Below, in pieces: positions 10,449-20,517 of a DNA stretch of 64,000 nt. The notes beneath the pieces were generated by a model. The model did not search any database. It was not told the DNA's origin and saw only the letters and a list, made by a program, of their open reading frames with translations. Source of the stretch: Bacteroidota bacterium (GTDB lineage Bacteria > Bacteroidota > Bacteroidia > Bacteroidales > JAAUTT01); the NCBI GenBank assembly GCA_030706405.1, contig JAUZOO010000010.1, positions 124,001 to 188,000 of the forward strand, given 5' to 3'. Each line of letters begins with the position of its first letter. Within the stretch, counting starts at the first letter, position 1. The position numbers and the translations under genes are program-made.

Positions 10449-11723
10449 ATGCTTACGGTTAAATTCATCGAAGAAAACACAGATTACGTTATTGAACGGT
10501 TAGCTGTAAAACGGTTCAATGGCACAGAAATCATCGGTCAAATTCTTGATCTCGACAAAAAACGCCGGCAATTACAAAACCGCAACGACAATATTTTGGC
10601 GGAAATGAACAGCATTGCCAAAGAAATCGGGATACTTTACAAATCGGGGAAAGCTCAGGAAGCCGAGGCTGCCAAGCAAAGAACCGCATTGTTGAAAGAA
10701 GAAACGAAACAACATAGTGCCGAACTTGACGAAACCGAAAAGCAGGTAAAAGAACTATTGGTACAGGTTCCTAACCTTCCACATATTTCCGTGCCCAGGG
10801 GTAACGGGGCCGAAGACAACGAAACTGTTCGTACCGGAGGCCAGATGCCAGAGCTCAGTGCCGATGCCGTTCCTCACTGGGATTTAGCTAAGAAATACGA
10901 CATAATCGACTTCGAACTTGGCAACAAAATCACCGGAGCCGGATTTCCTGTTTATAAGGGGAAAGGATCAAAGCTTCAGCGTGCGCTTATAAACTTCTTC
11001 CTTGATGAAGGCGAAAAGGCCGGCTACAAAGAATACATGCCTCCGCTTATGGTCAACGAAGACTCGGGCTATGGCACGGGTCAGCTTCCCGATAAGGAAG
11101 GCCAGATGTATCATGCTACACTCGATAATTATTACCTGATACCAACCGCCGAAGTGCCGGTAACCAATATTTGGCGCGATGTTATCGTTAATGCATCTGA
11201 ATTCCCTATTAAAGCTACGGCTTACACGCCATGTTTCCGCCGCGAAGCAGGTTCGTATGGTAAAGATGTTCGCGGGTTGAACCGTCTTCACCAGTTTGAT
11301 AAAGTAGAAATTGTTCAGATTCAGCATCCATCCAAATCGTACGAGACTCTTGAAGAAATGGTAGCCCACGTGGAAGGCCTCGTGAAAAAACTTGAACTTC
11401 CATACCGCATTTTGCGCCTCTGCGGTGGTGATATGAGTTTTACCTCGGCCCTCACTTTCGACTTTGAAGTATATGCCGCCGCTCAGCAACGCTGGTTGGA
11501 AGTAAGCTCGGTTTCGAACTTCGAATCGTTCCAGGCTAACCGTCTTAAACTCAGATACCGCGACGAGGTGGAAAAGAAAACCAACCTTGCCCACACCCTT
11601 AACGGTAGTGCATTGGCATTGCCTCGCATAGTTGCTGCTCTGCTCGAAAATAATCAAACCGAAAAAGGTATTAAAATTCCTGCGGCTTTGGTTCCTTATA
11701 CCAGATTTGAATATATCGACTAA
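10449..11723 (+). CDS. serS: Seryl-tRNA synthetase
   Basis: Class II motifs: TPCFRREAGSYGKDVRGLNRLHQFDKVE, NGSALALPRIVAALLEN. Confidence 0.96.
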   Translation: MLTVKFIEENTDYVIERLAVKRFNGTEIIGQILDLDKKRRQLQNRNDNILAEMNSIAKEIGILYKSGKAQEAEAAKQRTALLKEETKQHSAELDETEKQVKELLVQVPNLPHISVPRGNGAEDNETVRTGGQMPELSADAVPHWDLAKKYDIIDFELGNKITGAGFPVYKGKGSKLQRALINFFLDEGEKAGYKEYMPPLMVNEDSGYGTGQLPDKEGQMYHATLDNYYLIPTAEVPVTNIWRDVIVNASEFPIKATAYTPCFRREAGSYGKDVRGLNRLHQFDKVEIVQIQHPSKSYETLEEMVAHVEGLVKKLELPYRILRLCGGDMSFTSALTFDFEVYAAAQQRWLEVSSVSNFESFQANRLKLRYRDEVEKKTNLAHTLNGSALALPRIVAALLENNQTEKGIKIPAALVPYTRFEYID

Positions 11724-11742
11724 TCAATCAATTATTTATATT

Positions 11743-11778
11743 AAAAAGCTCCTGAAAAATCAGGGGCTTTTTGTTTTT
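11743..11778 (+). terminator. Terminator after serS
   Basis: AAAAGCTCCTGA / TCAGGGGCTTTT (one G-U pair) followed by T-rich tract. Confidence 0.75.
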
Positions 11779-11918
11779 AGCCCTTTCCTGATAATTTTTT
11801 AAAAATTTAAATTTGGCATATTTGTTGTTTTAGAAGGGCTTTCATTTAACTCCGTTATAGATTCGATTACGGTAATTGAGTGTTGAAAATCAGTGTAAAA
11901 CATTTTAAAAACTAAACT

Positions 11919-12401
11919 ATGAAAAAGCAAAGAGTATTTTTATTGCTGGTATTATCTTTCTTTACCGGCAAATTATTTTCTCAAACAATAGAAAGTTTTG
12001 AAGAAACAGCTAAAAAGAGCAATGCTATATTGTTCGAAGATACGGCCCTTAAGGTGAAACCAAAATTGGCTGATAGAAAGGTTTATGACAAGTGGATTAA
12101 GGATAATAACAAGAAGTATCAGGATTTTTCGCAGATTGCCATGGGCGAGCCCATTTCTGTTACTGTAGCAATTCTTCTTGATGAGCAGGGAAATATTGTT
12201 GCTTCAGCAATATCAAAGAGTGTAGGTTTTGGGTTTGACGAAGAAGCCTTGCGTCTGATAAAAGAAAATCCTAATAGATGGAATCCCGGAATGCTAAAAG
12301 GGAAGCCTGTTCCTGTTGAACTTCGGTATCAGATTGATTTTATAAATAATAGCAATTTTTTTGCCACAAAAAATAATAAAAAGATTTTCAAACAATATTA
12401 G
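11919..12401 (+). CDS. Small exported protein with TonB C-terminal-like domain
   Basis: Signal peptide MKKQRVFLLLVLSFFTGKLFSQ; DEQGNIVASAISKSVGFGFDEEALRLIKENPNRWNPGMLKGKPVPVELRYQIDF matches the TonB C-terminal pattern. Confidence 0.65.
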   Translation: MKKQRVFLLLVLSFFTGKLFSQTIESFEETAKKSNAILFEDTALKVKPKLADRKVYDKWIKDNNKKYQDFSQIAMGEPISVTVAILLDEQGNIVASAISKSVGFGFDEEALRLIKENPNRWNPGMLKGKPVPVELRYQIDFINNSNFFATKNNKKIFKQY

Positions 12402-12524
12402 TCATCTTCTATAAAGAAGGGAGCAAATGAGGAGACGTATCTTATTTTTTATTTAACGAACCTCTTGTTTTTTTAAAAATTAATTTCTTCTTTTGCTGAC
12501 ATAAATCATTTTCGAAACAAACAA

Positions 12525-12596
12525 ATGAACAATATATCTCTGAATAGAAATTGGTGGTGGCGTCTACTTTATTCCATAAGCCGGAATGAGGAGTAG
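12525..12596 (+). CDS. trpL: trp operon leader peptide, 23 aa: MNNISLNRNWWWRLLYSISRNEE
   Basis: Manually translated; three consecutive Trp codons (12552-12560), stop at 12594-12596, terminator at 12632-12660, trpE at 12702. Not in the supplied ORF track (too short). Confidence 0.8.
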   Translation: MNNISLNRNWWWRLLYSISRNEE

Positions 12597-12631
12597 CCCC
12601 GTGTTTCTATCCCAGAAAAGATAAAATACAG

Positions 12632-12660
12632 AAGCTCGCCGATACCGGCGGGCTTTTTTT
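12632..12660 (+). terminator. Attenuator terminator of the trp operon
   Basis: AAGCTCGCCG-ATAC-CGGCGGGCTT 10-bp stem (one G-U) continuing into TTTTTTT. Confidence 0.8.
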
Positions 12661-12701
12661 GTTTTTGCACTAAAAATTTAATAACGATAATAATTTGCAT
12701 T

Positions 12702-14105
12702 ATGGCGTTCAAATTTAAAACCAACACTAAAAAGGTACTTGCCGACACCCTTACTCCGGTGAGCATCTATCTGAAATTACGCGATATGTATCCCGGAGCC
12801 TTTTTACTCGAAAGCTCCGACTATCATGGCAATGAAAACAGCTTTTCGTTCGTTTGCCTTAATCCGATTGCTTCCATTGTAGTTGACAATTATCAGGTTA
12901 CATGTTCTTATCCTGATAATTCAACCACTAGCCAAGCCATCGCCAAACCCGCCGATTTCTCGGCAGCCATGAAGACCTTCATGCAAAGTTTCGACACCTG
13001 CGAGAATGGCGAGAAACTTCCTGTAAACGGTTTGTTTGGCTATTCTTCATACGATGCCGTTAAATACTTCGAAACCCTTAAACTTTCGGCTCCGCAAAAC
13101 GAAGCTTACAAGATTCCCGATGTCTGTTATCAGTACTTTAAGTATGTGATTGCCATCAACCACTTTAAGAACGTTATGTACATTATCGAAAATCTTACTG
13201 AAGGAGAAAATAGCGAGTGCGACCGCATTGAGCGACTGCTTTATACCATGAATCTTACGACAGGTCGTTTTTCGTGTGCTGACACCGAAACGTCCAACAT
13301 CACCGATGAGGAATATCGGCAGATGGTAACCTGCGGAAAAGAAGCCTGCTATCGTGGTAATGTTTTTCAGATTGTGCTGGCCCGTCAGTTTGCTCGTCAA
13401 TACAATGGCGATGACTTTAATGTGTATCGGGCTTTACGCTCTATAAATCCTTCTCCATACTTGTTTTATTTCGATTTTAAAGATTACCGTATCTTTGGTT
13501 CTTCGCCAGAGGTTCAGATAAAGATTAAAGACGGGAAAGCTAATATTAACCCTATTGCCGGAACTGCCAAACGCACCGGCGATGACGAAAAGGACAAGGA
13601 ATTGGCCCGTCAGCTTGCCGCCGATCCCAAGGAAAACGCAGAACACGTGATGCTCGTCGATTTGGCCCGTAACGATCTGAGCCGCTATGGAACAGGGGTT
13701 AGCGTCGAGAGTTTCCGCGAAGTGCAGTTTTATTCGCACGTCCTTCACCTGGTATCGACCGTATCGGCAAAACTTAACGATCAGTCGGGGGCGGTGGATA
13801 TGTACATGGCAACATTCCCGGCTGGTACACTTTCGGGGGCACCTAAGTATAAAGCCATGGAACTGATTGACGGCATCGAAAACCAATCGCGTGGATATTA
13901 TGGTGGAGCCATCGGATACATCGGATTCGACGGGACTTTGAACCATGCCATCATGATACGCACGTTCCTAAGCAAGAACCACACGCTTTATTGTCAGGCC
14001 GGAGCAGGGATTGTGGCTGCATCAAACGAAGAGAGCGAACTTCAGGAGGTAAATAACAAACTCGGAGCTTTGAAAAAAGCTTTTGAACTGGCTAAAGAGC
14101 TTTAA
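12702..14105 (+). CDS. trpE: Anthranilate synthase component I
   Basis: Chorismate-binding motifs INPIAGTAKRTG, AEHVMLVDLARNDL, PAGTLSGAPKYKAMELID. Confidence 0.95.
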   Translation: MAFKFKTNTKKVLADTLTPVSIYLKLRDMYPGAFLLESSDYHGNENSFSFVCLNPIASIVVDNYQVTCSYPDNSTTSQAIAKPADFSAAMKTFMQSFDTCENGEKLPVNGLFGYSSYDAVKYFETLKLSAPQNEAYKIPDVCYQYFKYVIAINHFKNVMYIIENLTEGENSECDRIERLLYTMNLTTGRFSCADTETSNITDEEYRQMVTCGKEACYRGNVFQIVLARQFARQYNGDDFNVYRALRSINPSPYLFYFDFKDYRIFGSSPEVQIKIKDGKANINPIAGTAKRTGDDEKDKELARQLAADPKENAEHVMLVDLARNDLSRYGTGVSVESFREVQFYSHVLHLVSTVSAKLNDQSGAVDMYMATFPAGTLSGAPKYKAMELIDGIENQSRGYYGGAIGYIGFDGTLNHAIMIRTFLSKNHTLYCQAGAGIVAASNEESELQEVNNKLGALKKAFELAKEL

Positions 14106-14155
14106 TTAGACGACGGTCTGCGGTCTATCGACTCAAAACATTAAAACAAAACATC

Positions 14156-14731
14156 ATGAAAAATAAGATATTAGTCATCGACAATTACGATTCGTTTGTA
14201 TATAACCTTGTTCATTATATTGAAAAAATTACGGGCGAGAGACCCGATGTTTACCGCAATGACGAGATAAGCATCGAAGATGTTGGCAAGTACGATAAAA
14301 TTCTGTTATCGCCCGGTCCCGGTGTGCCTTCGGAAGCAGGAATTATTCTCGATGTAATTCGAAAATATTCCCCAACGCACAGTATCTTTGGTGTTTGTCT
14401 CGGTCATCAGGCTATTGGCGAAGCTTTCGGCGGACAGCTGACAAACCTTGATACGGTTTATCACGGAATCGCTTCCAAAATACAGGTGTTGACTCCCGGC
14501 GACCCGCTCTATAAAGGTATTCCTGCAGAGTTCAACGTGGGGCGTTACCATTCGTGGGTTGTGTCGCGTGAAGGTTTACCCGATTGCTTTACCATCACCA
14601 CCGAAGACGAAAGCGGTATGATTATGGGCATTAGTCATAAACAATACAACGTCCGCGGGGTGCAGTTTCATCCCGAATCAGTTCTCACCGAACATGGAAT
14701 GAAGATGGTTGAAAACTGGTTAGCAATTTGA
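14156..14731 (+). CDS. trpG: Anthranilate synthase component II (glutamine amidotransferase)
   Basis: LLSPGPGVPSEAGI, FGVCLGHQAIGEAFGG, VQFHPESVLTEHG. Confidence 0.95.
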   Translation: MKNKILVIDNYDSFVYNLVHYIEKITGERPDVYRNDEISIEDVGKYDKILLSPGPGVPSEAGIILDVIRKYSPTHSIFGVCLGHQAIGEAFGGQLTNLDTVYHGIASKIQVLTPGDPLYKGIPAEFNVGRYHSWVVSREGLPDCFTITTEDESGMIMGISHKQYNVRGVQFHPESVLTEHGMKMVENWLAI

Positions 14732-14822
14732 TAGTTTGCCAATAAATTAATGTGACAATTTGCCAATGGGCAATGAGTTATTTGGAGTCAGTCTTGGCTC
14801 TAGGTTCTAATTAATTAAAACA

Positions 14823-15812
14823 ATGAAAGAAACCCTTTCTTATTTATTTGAAGGCAATATTTTGTCTCAACAAAACGCTAAAGATGTGCTTACCGATATT
14901 GCCTCCGGCAAATTCTCGGAAGCTGAAATTGCTTCATTTTTTACCGTTTACCGAATGCGTAAGATTACGGCGCAGGAAATACTTGGTTTCCGTGAGGCCA
15001 TGATTAGCGTTGCGGTTCCCGTTGAGATGGACGGATTCACAACTATCGACCTTTGCGGTACTGGTGGCGATGGGAAGAACACGTTTAACATCTCTACCCT
15101 TTCGTCTTTTGTGTTGGCCGGGGCTGGTGCAAAAGTGGTGAAACACGGCAACTACGGGCTTTCATCACCTTGTGGGTCGTCCAATATTATGGAATATTTC
15201 GGGTATCAATTTAGCACCGATAACAATAAGTTAAGGAAGGAAATGGAAGAATGCGGCATCTGCTACCTTCATGCACCTATCTTCCATCCGGCTATGAAGT
15301 ATGTGGCTCCGGTACGCAAAGCTTTAAAGGTGAAAACTTTTTTTAATATGCTGGGACCCATGACTAATCCGGCCCGTCCGCAGGCGCAGTTTGTGGGTGT
15401 TTTCAGCACCGAGGTACAAAAAATGTATGCCGAAGTATTGCAACTCGCTGGCATTCGCCATGGGATAGTACATAGCTTGGATGGTTATGATGAGATTTCG
15501 TTAACCGGAGAATTTTGTGTTGCCGGTCATGGCAAGGAGACAACGTACACTCCCGAATCGCTGGGATTAATACGCGTGAATCCGGGGGAACTTCACGGAG
15601 GTGATACTATCGACGAAGCTGCTGACATTTTTCTTTCCGTACTCGAAGGCAAGGGAACTAAAGTGCAAACGGAAGTTGTGGTTGCCAATTCGGCCTTTGC
15701 CCTGTCGTGCTATTTCCCCGATAAATCTATCCCCGACTGCATTGCCATGGCCCGGGAATCATTATCTAGTGGTAAAGCGTTGCAAGTGTTTAAAAAATTA
15801 TTGAATAAGTAA
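14823..15812 (+). CDS. trpD: Anthranilate phosphoribosyltransferase
   Basis: DLCGTGGDGKNTFNISTLSSFVLAGAGAKVVKHGN, LGPMTNPARP. Confidence 0.95.
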   Translation: MKETLSYLFEGNILSQQNAKDVLTDIASGKFSEAEIASFFTVYRMRKITAQEILGFREAMISVAVPVEMDGFTTIDLCGTGGDGKNTFNISTLSSFVLAGAGAKVVKHGNYGLSSPCGSSNIMEYFGYQFSTDNNKLRKEMEECGICYLHAPIFHPAMKYVAPVRKALKVKTFFNMLGPMTNPARPQAQFVGVFSTEVQKMYAEVLQLAGIRHGIVHSLDGYDEISLTGEFCVAGHGKETTYTPESLGLIRVNPGELHGGDTIDEAADIFLSVLEGKGTKVQTEVVVANSAFALSCYFPDKSIPDCIAMARESLSSGKALQVFKKLLNK

Positions 15813-15815
15813 GCC

Positions 15816-16598
15816 ATGACTATTCTCGACAAAATTATTGCCGAAAAATATAACGAAGTAAAAGTCCAAAAGGCGATTGTTTCAATTTCAGAACTTGAAA
15901 AGAAAGACGCATTTAAGCGTACCTGCATTTCGCTGAAAGAATCGCTTACGCATCCCGGCTCGTCGGGCATCATTGCGGAGTTTAAACGTAAATCGCCGTC
16001 CAAAGGCTTTATCAACAGTAATGTTGCTGTTGAAGATGTGACCTCCGGTTACGCCAAAGCTGGTGCTGCCGGGCTTTCCGTACTTACCGACCGTCAGTTT
16101 TTTGGGGGCTCTTTGGTTGATTTGGTCGCAGCCCGTGGTGTTAACTCCATTCCAATTTTGCGTAAAGATTTTATGGTTGACGAATACCAGATTATCGAGG
16201 CTAAAGCCATGGGTGCCGACGTCATCCTGCTCATTGCCGCCTCGCTCGACCTTCCGTTGATTAAAAGGCTGGCATCTTGCGCTAAATCGCTTGGATTGGA
16301 AATTCTCTTCGAAATTCACGCTCAGGAAGAACTCGAAAAAATCGTGGATGAGGTGGACATGGTGGGTGTAAATAACCGTAATCTCAAGGATTTCCATGTC
16401 GATTTGGAGCATTCGTTAAAATTGGCGGCACAGCTTCCCGATAAATTCGTGAAAGTGTCGGAAAGCGGCATCGACAATCCCGACACCATTAAATACCTGC
16501 GTTCGTTCGGGTTTAAAGGTTTTCTGATCGGCGAAAACTTTATGAAACAACCTAACCCGGGCTATGCCTGCGGGGAGTTTATAAAACAGATGATTTAG
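15816..16598 (+). CDS. trpC: Indole-3-glycerol phosphate synthase
   Basis: IIAEFKRKSPSKGFIN, LRKDFMVDEYQI, VGVNNRNLKDFHVD, VSESGI. Confidence 0.95.
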   Translation: MTILDKIIAEKYNEVKVQKAIVSISELEKKDAFKRTCISLKESLTHPGSSGIIAEFKRKSPSKGFINSNVAVEDVTSGYAKAGAAGLSVLTDRQFFGGSLVDLVAARGVNSIPILRKDFMVDEYQIIEAKAMGADVILLIAASLDLPLIKRLASCAKSLGLEILFEIHAQEELEKIVDEVDMVGVNNRNLKDFHVDLEHSLKLAAQLPDKFVKVSESGIDNPDTIKYLRSFGFKGFLIGENFMKQPNPGYACGEFIKQMI

Positions 16599-16662
16599 CT
16601 GTAAACCGTTAGCCTTTGGCTATTAGCGAAAGACCAACGGCTTACAGCCAATAGCTTATACC

Positions 16663-17271
16663 ATGCTTATAAAAGTTTGCGGAATGCGCGATAGCGCTAA
16701 TATACAACAGGTAGCCGCCTTGCAGCCCGACTGGATGGGTTTTATCTTTTATCCCAAATCGAAGCGTTATGTGGGAAAGGAATTTGTTCATCCATGTGTG
16801 CCCGGCATAAAAACTGTGGCGGTATTTGTGGACGAAGAGCCCGGCAAAGTTCGCGACATTATTAACGATAACAGGTTCGACTTTGCCCAGCTGCACGGCG
16901 ACGAGTCTCCGGTTTATTGTCAAAAAATAAAAGAATACGGAATCCATGTCATTAAAGCCTTTGGAATTCATGAAGGATTTAACTGGCAAAAATTGAAACA
17001 ATATCAGGATGTTTGCGATTATTTTCTGTTCGACACCAGTACTGCTGATTATGGTGGGAGTGGGCAGAAGTTTGACTGGAGTATCCTCGGAAATTACAGG
17101 TTATCGAAACCTTTCCTGCTAAGCGGAGGTATTGGTCCCGATGATGCGGCTGAAATTCAAACCATAAAACATTCTGCTTTGGCCGGAATTGATCTGAACA
17201 GCAAGTTCGAAACTGCCCCGGCATTAAAAGATGTAGAGAAATTGAGAATATTTTTAACAGAGTTGAGATAG
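16663..17271 (+). CDS. trpF: Phosphoribosylanthranilate isomerase
   Basis: MLIKVCGMRDSANIQQV, FAQLHGDESP, LLSGGIGPDDA, AGIDLNSKFE. Confidence 0.93.
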   Translation: MLIKVCGMRDSANIQQVAALQPDWMGFIFYPKSKRYVGKEFVHPCVPGIKTVAVFVDEEPGKVRDIINDNRFDFAQLHGDESPVYCQKIKEYGIHVIKAFGIHEGFNWQKLKQYQDVCDYFLFDTSTADYGGSGQKFDWSILGNYRLSKPFLLSGGIGPDDAAEIQTIKHSALAGIDLNSKFETAPALKDVEKLRIFLTELR

Positions 17272-17302
17272 CTAATTCCCAACGCCCAATTACACATAAG
17301 AT

Positions 17303-18484
17303 ATGAAACATTCACCTGACGAAAGAGGTTTTTTCGGAAAGTTCGGCGGAGCTTACATCCCCGAAATGCTTCAGGCTAATATTGAAGAGCTGAGAGAAAA
17401 CTATCTCCGGATAATGAACAGCGAAAACTTTCAGCAACAGTTTCACAAACTGATGAAAGATTACGTGGGACGGCCTTCGCCCCTGTATTATGCTTCGCGT
17501 CTTTCGCAACATTACGGAACCAATATTTACCTAAAACGAGAAGACCTGAACCATACCGGTTCGCATAAAGTTAACAACACCATCGGACAGATTTTGCTGG
17601 CCAAGGAACTGGGCAAGAGCCGCATCATTGCCGAAACCGGCGCCGGGCAACATGGTGTGGCAACCGCTACCGTTTGTGCACTGATGGGCCTGCAATGTGT
17701 GGTTTACATGGGCGAAACCGATGTGAAACGTCAGATGCCCAATGTACTTCGCATGCAAATGCTTGGAGCTACCGTTGTACCTGCCATGAGCGGTAACCGT
17801 ACCCTCAAGGATGCCGGTAACGAAGCGCTTCGCGATTGGATCAGCAACCCGGTTGACACCTATTACCTGATAGGTTCGGTGGTTGGCCCGCATCCGTTCC
17901 CCGACATGGTGGCGCGTTTCCAGTCCATCATTTCCGAAGAGATACGTTGGCAGTTAAAAGAGCAGACCGGCAACGGACTGCCCGATTATGTGCTGGCTTG
18001 TATTGGCGGCGGAAGCAATGCTATGGGCGCTTTCTATCATTTTATTGAAGACCCTTCTGTTAAATTGGTGGCTGTTGAAGCGGCTGGTTTAGGCGTAGAT
18101 TCCGGCGAAACTGCGGCATCCATTGCCAAGGGTACCGAGGGGGTTATTCAGGGAGCCCGTACCATGCTCATGCAAACCGACGATGGACAAATTATTGAGC
18201 CGTATTCCATTTCAGCTGGTCTCGACTATCCCGGCATTGGCCCTGCACACGCCCATTTGCACGATATTGGACGCGAAATTGTGATTGACGCTACCGATAA
18301 GGAAGCGCTCGATGCGGCCTTTCAGCTTACCCGCCTCGAAGGCATTATCCCGGCACTCGAATCGGCTCACGCACTGGCCGGATTGGCTAAAATGAAGTTT
18401 AAATCCGACGATGTGGTGGTGGTCAATATATCCGGCCGCGGCGACAAGGATATGGACACTTATATTAAGTATATGAGTAAATAG
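17303..18484 (+). CDS. trpB: Tryptophan synthase beta subunit
   Basis: GRPSPLYYASRLSQHYGTNIYLKREDLNHTGSHKVNNTIGQ, ETGAGQHGVATAT, GGGSNAMG. Confidence 0.97.
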   Translation: MKHSPDERGFFGKFGGAYIPEMLQANIEELRENYLRIMNSENFQQQFHKLMKDYVGRPSPLYYASRLSQHYGTNIYLKREDLNHTGSHKVNNTIGQILLAKELGKSRIIAETGAGQHGVATATVCALMGLQCVVYMGETDVKRQMPNVLRMQMLGATVVPAMSGNRTLKDAGNEALRDWISNPVDTYYLIGSVVGPHPFPDMVARFQSIISEEIRWQLKEQTGNGLPDYVLACIGGGSNAMGAFYHFIEDPSVKLVAVEAAGLGVDSGETAASIAKGTEGVIQGARTMLMQTDDGQIIEPYSISAGLDYPGIGPAHAHLHDIGREIVIDATDKEALDAAFQLTRLEGIIPALESAHALAGLAKMKFKSDDVVVVNISGRGDKDMDTYIKYMSK

Positions 18485-18539
18485 AACCAAGTATTAAGAA
18501 CCTAGAGCAAGATTGCCTTGAATTTAAAAAAAGAAAACA

Positions 18540-19313
18540 ATGAACCGCATAGATACATTATTTCAGCAGAAGAAAAATAACGTCCTGTCCGTTTACTTTA
18601 CGGCAGGACATCCGGAGCTGAACAGCACGGCTTCTATTTTGGGCGAACTGGAAGCTTCGGGCGTGGAGATGGTCGAAATAGGGATGCCTTTTTCCGATCC
18701 TTTGGCCGATGGTCCGGTAATTCAGGATAGCAGCTCTAAAGCATTAAAAAATGGGATGACCCTCAAACTGCTGTTCGACCAGTTAAAAGATATTCGCAAA
18801 GATGTTAAGATCCCGTTACTGCTCATGGGGTATATTAACCCGGTGCTTCAGTACGGTGTCGAAAACTTTTGTAAGAAATGTCGCGAAACCGGCATCGATG
18901 GCGTAATACTTCCCGACCTTCCGATGGATATTTATGAAGAATCGTTCCGTAAATGTTTTGAGGACAACGGCGTTCACTTCATCTTTTTAATAACCCCGCA
19001 AACCAGCGACGAGCGCATCCGAATGATCGACAGCATCAGCGGAGGATTTATCTACATGGTATCGTCGGCAGCAACAACCGGGGCGAAGAGCACCATTGCC
19101 GAAAAGCAGATCGAATATTTTAACCGGGTTAAAGCCCTTAACCTGAAAAATCCGTTGGTGATCGGTTTTGGCATCTCTAATCACGAGACTTTTGCCAGTG
19201 CCTGTCGGTATGCCAACGGCGCCATCATTGGCAGTGCTTTTGTAAAAATGCTCGATAAAGCCACCGATATGAAATCGGATATCCGGAAATTTGTGAAGGA
19301 AGTTTTGGGATAA
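18540..19313 (+). CDS. trpA: Tryptophan synthase alpha subunit
   Basis: VEIGMPFSDPLADGPVIQDSSSKALKNG, GVILPDLPMD, GFGISNHE. Confidence 0.96.
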   Translation: MNRIDTLFQQKKNNVLSVYFTAGHPELNSTASILGELEASGVEMVEIGMPFSDPLADGPVIQDSSSKALKNGMTLKLLFDQLKDIRKDVKIPLLLMGYINPVLQYGVENFCKKCRETGIDGVILPDLPMDIYEESFRKCFEDNGVHFIFLITPQTSDERIRMIDSISGGFIYMVSSAATTGAKSTIAEKQIEYFNRVKALNLKNPLVIGFGISNHETFASACRYANGAIIGSAFVKMLDKATDMKSDIRKFVKEVLG

Positions 19314-19392
19314 AAATGGCTGTTAATACCCTCCTTTTTAATGAGGGGGTGGTTTCTTTATCAATTTGATACTATTTCAATAATCTTCTAAG

Positions 19393-19419
19393 TTCGGCGG
19401 AGGCTTTGTCTCCGCCGAA
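19393..19419. terminator. Hairpin between convergent trpA and EamA genes
   Basis: TTCGGCGGAG (19393-19402) / CTCCGCCGAA (19410-19419) perfect 10-bp stem. Confidence 0.6.
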
Positions 19420-19433
19420 ATATTTATAGGCGG

Positions 19434-20372
19434 TTATATCCGGTATCCTTCCTTAATTTTTTTAAATGAAGGAAATGAAAATTGAAACGAAATGTTTTGG
19501 GTAACAATGTAAACTCCGGAGAACACGAGCGCTACAGCAATTCCTTTCATAACCCCGAAAGTATCCATTCCCCAGATGAGGGAAAGCACCGAAGCTACTA
19601 CCGGTTGAAGGTAATTGTACATACTCACTTCGGTTGGGCGAAGGTTACGCTGACCTATCGGGATTAACAAATAACCCAGGAAAGTGCCGGCCAGCACGAT
19701 AAAGGCAATGTCAAAATAAACAGGGGTTGGCAACAACGAATAATTAATTGTTGTGAGCTGATTGAACGATAGCGGCAAACAGAATAACGAAGCAAAGGTA
19801 AACATCCATTTCATCAGCGTTACCGGCGAATATTTACCGATAAGTCCCTTAAACCATACCAGATAAATGGTAAAGCTAAACTGTGCTAATAAGCAAAGAA
19901 GGTCGCCCCAAACACTGCTGGACCTTGAACCCGAATGATGCCCGCTTACAATTAACAGCAATGCCCCCGAAGCCCCAAAGGTTATACCGACAATCTTTTT
20001 CCATGTGATGGCTTCTTTAAGGTAGAAGGCTGAGACAATCATGGTGATGATCGGCAGAGTAGTGGTGATGATGGACGCATCGATGGGGGATGTGAGGGAA
20101 ACTCCTTTAATGAACGATACCTGATTGAAAACAATGGCAAAGATTGATGCCAAGGCAAGCATTAACATGTCGCGGCGTTCAACGGACTCTCGTTTTACAA
20201 ACAGCGAAGCAATCCAGAAGGTGATGGCTCCCCCGGTAATCCGGAAGGTGGTGAGCGCCAAAGGACTTACATCGCTGTTTAACAATACTGCTTTGGAAAG
20301 GGGCGACAGAAAACCCCACGCAAAATTAGCCACCAGCATCGCTACGTGGCCTCGATATGTTTCTTTTTTCAT
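19434..20372 (-). CDS. EamA/DMT family transporter
   Basis: Two 5-TM EamA repeats; FAWGFLSPLSKAVL, ALTTFRITGGAITFW. Confidence 0.88.
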   Translation of the reverse strand: MKKETYRGHVAMLVANFAWGFLSPLSKAVLLNSDVSPLALTTFRITGGAITFWIASLFVKRESVERRDMLMLALASIFAIVFNQVSFIKGVSLTSPIDASIITTTLPIITMIVSAFYLKEAITWKKIVGITFGASGALLLIVSGHHSGSRSSSVWGDLLCLLAQFSFTIYLVWFKGLIGKYSPVTLMKWMFTFASLFCLPLSFNQLTTINYSLLPTPVYFDIAFIVLAGTFLGYLLIPIGQRNLRPTEVSMYNYLQPVVASVLSLIWGMDTFGVMKGIAVALVFSGVYIVTQNISFQFSFPSFKKIKEGYRI

Positions 20373-20485
20373 TGCTAACTAAACTAAAACCGGCGCAAAA
20401 GTACAGCATTATATCTAACGGAAACCGGAAATATTTGTTCAATTTAGTTGTAGGGAATTGGCCTTTAGCTATTAGATATCTTTCT

Positions 20486-20505
20486 CCCTCCCCGAAAGGG
20501 GAGGG
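20486..20505. repeat. G/C-rich palindrome
   Basis: CCCTCCCC-GAAA-GGGGAGGG perfect hairpin. Confidence 0.7.
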
Positions 20506-20517
20506 ACGGGGTGGGGC

